Positions 58,701 to 64,000 of a stretch of 64,000 bases of DNA are shown piece after piece. The DNA lies in the NCBI GenBank assembly GCA_032871835.1, contig CM065296.1:114772146-114836145 (forward strand), read 5' to 3'. The notes below the pieces were generated by a model, which was not told the DNA's origin, searched no databases, and was given only the letters and a program-made list of their open reading frames with translations. How positions within the stretch are numbered: position 1 is the stretch's first letter; each line of letters begins with the position of its first letter. Source of the DNA: Dipteronia dyeriana. Its lineage: Eukaryota; Streptophyta; Magnoliopsida; Sapindales; Sapindaceae. The translations under genes and the position numbers were made by a program.

Positions 58701-58912
58701 CCGACGGGTGAAGCATCCACCCGTGAACCCGTATTGTTTCGTGGGTTCGTGGGTGAGGGTATGGGTGCAGCCATAACCCGTGGGTTCAAACCCGCCCGTG
58801 AACCTATTTACCTACACTGGTTCAAGGGCGGACGAACGTGGGTGAGGAAAATTTTTACAGGTGGGGGTTGGGTTTACAAAACCCACCCGAACCCGACCCA
58901 CTTTCATCCCTA
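58701..58912. mobile_element. Truncated hAT element, relative of 53388-53987
   Basis: It contains GTGGGTTCGTGGGTGAGGGT-like blocks and ends with the complement of TAGGGATGAAAGTGGGTCGG. The left end is lost at the LTR boundary at 58700. Confidence 0.7.
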
Positions 58913-59235
58913 TCAATGATTCACTTTTACCAATTGAATATAAGAAAAGGAAACATTGCAGGAAGTATTTGATTAAATATTTTAGTTGCCTTACAAAAAA
59001 AGAAAGCACTACGTTTAACAAAAGTTGCCCAACTCTTATCCGTAGCAAATTTTACTACTTATGTGTACATAGAATGCTAATGAGATTCTCTCCTTTGTTG
59101 GTCGTTGACCACTTAGCTAGGTTTTACTTTTAAAAACAAAATGCTAATATGATTGGAAATTTATTATAATTTAAAGCCATGCTTATCATTCACATTGCCT
59201 AAAGCAAAGAGTGTTAGAGATTGAGAGCAGAAGCA
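58913..59235. other. Upstream region of EF-hand gene 2
   Basis: No gene or element is recognised. Confidence 0.5.
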
Positions 59236-59242
59236 TATAAAT
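59236..59242 (+). promoter_or_regulatory. TATA box of EF-hand gene 2
   Basis: TATAAAT lies 70 bp before the ATG at 59312. Confidence 0.6.
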
Positions 59243-59311
59243 TGGACAAGCTAGCTATAGAGACTTGAATGCTGTGAAGAAAATAAACTTGAGGGCTTAA
59301 CTGGTGCATAA

Positions 59312-59599
59312 ATGGCCATCAGAAATCGCAACATCTGTGCCGACGGGAAGAGAGAAAAGACTATAAATGAGTTCAAGAGGTGGTTAAAGAAACTTGATGC
59401 TGATAAAGATGGAAGGATTAGCAGAGAAGAGCTTGCAGACGCAGTCCGTGTCTCAGGAGGATGGTTTGCGAGGTTGAAGACCAAGCGCGGCGTAAGAAGT
59501 GCAGACAGTAATGGAAATTGCTATATCGATGAGAGTGAGTTCAAAAACCTTGTTGAGTTTGCAGAGAAGCATTTGGGTGTTAGAATTTTTCAATTCTAG
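59312..59599 (+). CDS. Small calmodulin-like protein with two EF-hands
   Basis: A single-exon frame of 95 residues beginning with ATG. EF-hand loops lie at residues 29-40 (DADKDGRISREE, fully canonical) and 65-76 (DSNGNCYIDESE). The second loop has Cys in place of the usual Gly at position 6 but keeps ligands D1, N3, N5, D9 and E12, so its Ca2+ affinity may differ. No signal peptide or membrane segment is seen. Architecture, length and the order of loops match the protein at 17759-18031. Between the loops it has a basic stretch (WFARLKTKRGVRS). It is probably a cytosolic Ca2+ sensor; the target is unknown. Confidence 0.92.
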   Translation: MAIRNRNICADGKREKTINEFKRWLKKLDADKDGRISREELADAVRVSGGWFARLKTKRGVRSADSNGNCYIDESEFKNLVEFAEKHLGVRIFQF

Positions 59600-60108
59600 G
59601 ATATAAACGGTCGATATAATTTCCATTTGTTATTGTATGTACATACACGTAATTAATTCAGCGGTCAATACTAGTTAATTACAGCATCAACATCACTTTT
59701 AGGTCATTTAATTTAAGGTTGTTAGATGAAGCTGACCCGGCTTATATATGTAATGTGCCCAATTACGTTAAGCTGTCGTACGTTTTAACCTAGCTCCATT
59801 GATGTTCTTGTTAATTGCAGAAGCTCATTAGTGTTTATGTCAAACACTTGTAATCACACAACACAAAAGAAACGGAAAAACATAATAACGGACCATAGCT
59901 TGACCAAGGCCAAATGGACTTGGTTTCTGTTAATTAAATGTATTTGGGCTTTTGATAGGATCTTGGTCCTTATTTCATAACTAGGCCTGGCTGTTTTCCT
60001 CTTTTGAATTAATAGAGCAATTTTGGGCTGCAGTCAATTTTTTACCACTACCATGAACCAGCACAAAATTGATGAGGATGTGTTAATTGTTGAAAACTGT
60101 ACCTTTCC

Positions 60109-60143
<35 letters not shown>

Positions 60144-60189
60144 GTTAAAAACAGTTTAAATTTTGTTTTAAAAAAAAAAAAACTGTTTA
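59600..60189. other. 3' flank of EF-hand gene 2
   Basis: No gene. An AAT microsatellite lies at about 60109-60143. Confidence 0.55.
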
Positions 60190-60198
60190 AATTTTTAA

Positions 60199-61508
60199 GG
60201 GATAATTATCCCGTGGCCATCAAATTGATGACACGCTATCAAAATAGCCACTATATTGGAAAGTTGTTCCAAAATAGTCACTTTAAGCGAACTTTGTGAC
60301 ACCAATGGTCATTCCATCAAACACTGTTAACTTTACGGTTAAATAGATGGACATTTTAGTAACTTTATCTATAATTATAAAAATAAAATATAAAATATAA
60401 TACTTCATGAAAAGCTTTCTGTAAATATCAAAATTTTAAGTCGAAAACAAAAGTATTATATGCTTACTCTGTTGTTGGTTTTCGTATTCGGGTCATCTGG
60501 AGATATTTATCTTCCATGATTGATTCACTTCATAAAAAGTTTTTCTGGAATTTGTTCTAAAAATGGGAAAAAAAAATTGTTCAATATACAGATCGAATTT
60601 TAAAGCTGAAAAAAAATATATACTCATAATCTACACTGCATTCTTTACAACTTCAATGAGACATTTACACAATCAGTTTATACTCCTAGCCCCCACAAAC
60701 CCACATGCTCTCGTTAAAAGACCACACAAGATTATTATATACAAAACACTATTAAAAAGTTCATGAAAAACTCAAATTCTAATCTACACTGCATTCTAAT
60801 TTTAAAGCTGAAAAAAAAAATATACTCATAATCTACATTGCATTCTTTACAACTTCAATGAGATATTTACACAAACAGTTTATACTCTTAGCCCCCACAA
60901 ACCCACATGCTCTCGTTAAAAGACCACACAAGATTATTATATACAAAACACTAACAAAAAGTTCATGAAAAACTCAAATTCTAATCCTCACATCTGTTCA
61001 AAGAAAACTAATTAAATTTAATATTGTTCCATATTCTTAGTCTAACAAGTTGCAGATGATATTGGCTTGTTCCTTCTTTTTAAAGCTTTGGAATACCGAC
61101 TAGAAAACCAGGAATAGAGCAAAGCTATCAAATCATAGCCATAAGAATAATCGCAACAATAAAGTGAGACTCCAAAAACTAAAGGAAACACCTAGCCTTT
61201 ACAAAACAATTTTCCTAGAATCTTCCATCCTTAGCAGCAGCAATTAACGAATCCCTAAAACCTCCAATTTTACGATGTCTCTTGTTTACTTAGAATTGTG
61301 TTGTATTATATTTTATATTTTATTTTTGTGATTATAGATAAAGTTACTAAAATGTTCATCAATTTAACCGTAAAGTTAACAGTGTTTGATGGAATGACCA
61401 TTGGTATCACAAAGTTCGTCTAAAGTGACCATTTTAGAATAACTTTCTAATTTAGTGGTCATTTTGATAATGTGTCATCAATTTGATGACCATCGAGATA
61501 ATTATCCC
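60199..61508. mobile_element. Mutator-type MITE with long inverted repeats
   Basis: The ends are inverted repeats of roughly 200 bp (60199-60395 and 61310-61508), both starting GGGATAATTATC when read inward. They are flanked by a perfect 9-bp duplication AATTTTTAA (60190-60198 and 61509-61517). Long TIRs plus a 9-bp TSD are typical of Mutator-like elements. The interior has no transposase and contains a 202-bp tandem duplication. Confidence 0.92.
60596..60998. repeat. Two-copy 202-bp tandem repeat inside the Mutator-type MITE
   Basis: Units start at 60596 and 60798 with AATTTTAAAGCTGAAAAAAA. They share TACTCATAATCTACA and CCCCCACAAACCCACATGC. A few single-base differences separate the units. 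Confidence 0.9.
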
Positions 61509-61517
61509 AATTTTTAA

Positions 61518-63081
61518 TGATGGCTCTAAGAAGCTAACGGCAAGATGCTAGTTTAAAAAGAGTTTGGATTCTCTCTTTATCCGACTATTTTTTGTTTTTT
61601 CTTAGCCTTTCCTTATCTAGTAGCAAGTAGATATTTATAAAATAAAAAATAAAATAAAACATTATATGATTTTGTTTTCACCGTGTGCAAGACGTGTTTC
61701 ATTCGAGTTAAAAAAACACTTACCAAAAACGTCGATTGAACCACTCCTTAAAAAATTGTTACAGAAAGGCCTAAAAAATATTTGCAAGAAACTAACTTTG
61801 TTAGCGAGTTAGTGACCGACTAAACATTGCCATTTAGCAAGGAGATACTTGTTCCTTTCACTACATTTTGTTTTTTCAAGACTCAAGAGAGACTAAAGAA
61901 AGAGAAACATGTAAGAGAAGAAAGTTCCCGGCCGCCGATGAAAGGAGCTAAAATCAAGTCAAGAGAAACGTGACCTGATCTTCCAACTTTGATCAAGCTA
62001 TTCAACCTACGGATTTTGAATTTGACAATATTAGAGAATAATATAAGAACAATTGGGAAGACGTTGAATTTCTCTCAACGAATCACATTCTATCCACAAG
62101 CGAACCTGTTGACCGATAACTGTACAATCAATTAATTCCTAAACTGTAGCTATCAATTAATAGGTAATTGACTACAAATAGTTAAAAGTTGCTCCCCACG
62201 GTTAAATTGCAGCAGAATAATCTATGCCGAATAAAGTAAATTCAAGAAATTTTGCCACTTCTATGTTTAAAGAATGCTAATGTGATTAAAGTGTGCATTA
62301 GAACTAGATGCTTACATGAAATGATGGTATTGTTAATTAATTAATTCATCGGGTAAATAGAATATTTGCATGCTGTGTTCATTACTCACTTTGAATTGGC
62401 ATTTTTTTTTCTTCAGATTGGCATGATAATAGTTAAATATTCACGAGCCACGAAGATAGTTGAAAGTGTTGTTTTAATTTTATAAAAAAGTGAGAGAAAA
62501 CAAATTAATATGTTCATGTTGTTAAAGTATGATGATTTTTCCAATTACCGGATGTTTGCTACATTTTGTACATATTAGAATATAGAGAGAATTAAAGAGA
62601 TGTCATCTATACGAGTTATATATAAATAACTAGTGGTGTAATCTTGGACATGGTCTGAAACAAAAATACAAATACTACTTAAAAAGAAATTTTATTGCCA
62701 TCAAACCGGGAAGGTTCTTAAGAACTTAAAATTTTAAATATTAACATAAGATATTAGAGAAAATATTAAAAGGAGCATGATGTACCGTGCATCTTCCCTG
62801 GAGAGCCGCCTGAGATGGAAAACCAGCATGTAATGCAGTACGGGTGCGTTTTGAATGGTTTTTCTATGGATCAAATGAGGATTTTTTTCGGTCGCAATTA
62901 AAAAAAAAAAAAAACATTGTGTTTAATAAAAGTTGCCGCCAACTACGCACAAAACACTTTAAATATCGTCCTCCTTTTCTGTAACAAATCATGATATACA
63001 CCTGTGCTTGTTATCGTGAGAGAATTTTCAAAGTGGTTTATCAACAGGAGCGTACGCAAACACAACAGAGTCTAAACGAAC
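61518..63081. other. No recognised gene
   Basis: AT-rich intergenic DNA without long ORFs, TIRs or LTR ends that I could identify. Confidence 0.5.
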
Positions 63082-63084
63082 TAA

Positions 63085-63862
63085 GATCCAGTTTGGTATT
63101 ACTATGTTGTTGAGAGAAGTGCTTTTAGAAATGTTGTAGGGGGAATTGTTTTTGAAATTATTGTGGGAATAATCAGCTGAGTGTTTGGTAAACTGATTTT
63201 CAAAAGTGCTATGAGAACATTTTCAAAACAATCAGCGGTCTGTTTCAAAGGCAATTTCAATATGTTTGGTAAATTGAAATAAAAAATATTATGAATGTGT
63301 AAAATTACTAAAAGGACATGACATTTAAATGGTGCTAATATGTTATACTTTATATTTTTCTTGTTTATTTGTATTTAGTATTAAGTGTTATATAATTATG
63401 GTATTTTATTAAATTAATTAGCCTCATTTTTTATTTTACTTTATTGAATTAATTAGCATCATTTATTTATTTATTTATTTATTTATTTCTTTATTCTACT
63501 TCATTTTTTTATTTCTTTTTTATTCTACTTTATTGAATTAATTAACCAAATATTTTTATACAGTTATGACAATAATTTTTTTTTTACAACAATGTAATCC
63601 TATTTTTTTTTTGGTAAATTTTATTAAAGGCAATGATAAAGTTGGAAAATTAACAAAATTTCATTTAATATTACTATAGCGCCTTTTTATAAAAGCAGAA
63701 GCCAAAATCCAAAAGCATGTATTTATAGCTTCTCAAAAACTCAGTTGAGAGAAACTAAAAGTGACCAAAATCACTTCCCCCGATTTTACCAAATAGTCTG
63801 TCTTTGATCCGGAATCACTTTTGACCCTAAAAACAGTTGTAAAAACAATGTCAAACTGGGCA
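63085..63862. mobile_element. Tourist-like (PIF/Harbinger) MITE, second copy
   Basis: It aligns along its length with 4022-4808. Degenerate ends GATCCAGTTTGGTATT and (read inward) TGCCCAGTTTGACATTG are flanked by TAA (63082-63084 and 63863-63865). It is more diverged at the termini than the first copy. Confidence 0.85.
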
Positions 63863-63865
63863 TAA

Positions 63866-64000
63866 ACCCACGTCAGCCTTTTGTTTTTAATTACAATATT
63901 CCCAATATTGCAGTGTCAATCATGTTTGAGATGAGATATGCATCAAAATCCATTCTCTCTTTTTCCTCTCTCTTGTCTCAATTCTCTAATTCTCTCTCTG
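63866..64000. other. CT-rich sequence at the window end
   Basis: Repeated TCTCTCTTTTTCCTCTCTCT-like sequence, of the kind found in plant 5' leaders. The window ends before any coding start could be tested. Confidence 0.3.

Overview
The window is eukaryotic, most probably from a eudicot plant. It is AT-rich, with long gene-poor stretches, plant-type LTR retrotransposons (Ty1/copia, Ty3/gypsy and LARD-like derivatives), PIF/Harbinger, hAT, CACTA and Mutator-type DNA elements, and an endogenous caulimovirid (pararetrovirus). I cannot name the species. There are no bacterial operons, no rRNA and no CRISPR array.

Only two convincing host genes are visible. Both encode small two-EF-hand (calmodulin-like) proteins on the + strand (17759-18031 and 59312-59599), each with a TATA box 70-100 bp upstream. 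They look like diverged tandem paralogs now separated by about 41 kb of nested transposons.

Layout. 1-2798: tandem and dispersed non-coding repeats. 2799-10935: minus-strand LARD-like LTR retrotransposon (TSD ATTTG) with gag remnants, a coiled-coil ORF, and a Tourist-like MITE in one LTR. 11691-15583: hAT transposon with a broken transposase gene (TSD GGTGCGTT). 15963-16846: hAT-type MITE. 17759-18031: EF-hand gene 1. 18891-36187: a Harbinger/Tourist-like element split by an endogenous pararetrovirus (19230-35415), which is itself split by an LTR retrotransposon (24395-31508, TSD GCAGG). 36347 to about 39100-39600: a small CACTA-like element carrying a hAT (TSD ATCGATAG), an uninterrupted copy of the same Tourist-like element (TSD CTA) and a SINE-like unit. 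39628-41329: retroposed ORF with a poly(A) end, split by a hAT MITE. 41332-42300: copia RT fragment. 43545-48880: minus-strand copia element with both LTRs. 48881-58700: gypsy/LARD complex with a shared LTR, a broken Transposase_32-like ORF, a hAT insertion and a solo LTR of opposite orientation nested in an LTR. 59312-59599: EF-hand gene 2. 60199-61508: Mutator-type MITE with a perfect 9-bp TSD. 63085-63862: second Tourist MITE.

The most unusual structure is the pararetrovirus. Two pieces are joined head to head, so that the RT/RNase H/promoter segment (about 2.4 kb) is present twice as an inverted repeat. Both outer ends stop at the same viral position. Both viral promoters therefore read outward, one of them toward EF-hand gene 1 in antisense. 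All viral reading frames are broken by stops, frameshifts and the LTR element. I found no clearly new multi-gene system. The novelty here is structural: nesting depth, datable insertion order, and inverted viral arms. Target-site duplications and TIRs were read by eye. Family names rest on motif recognition, not on database searches.
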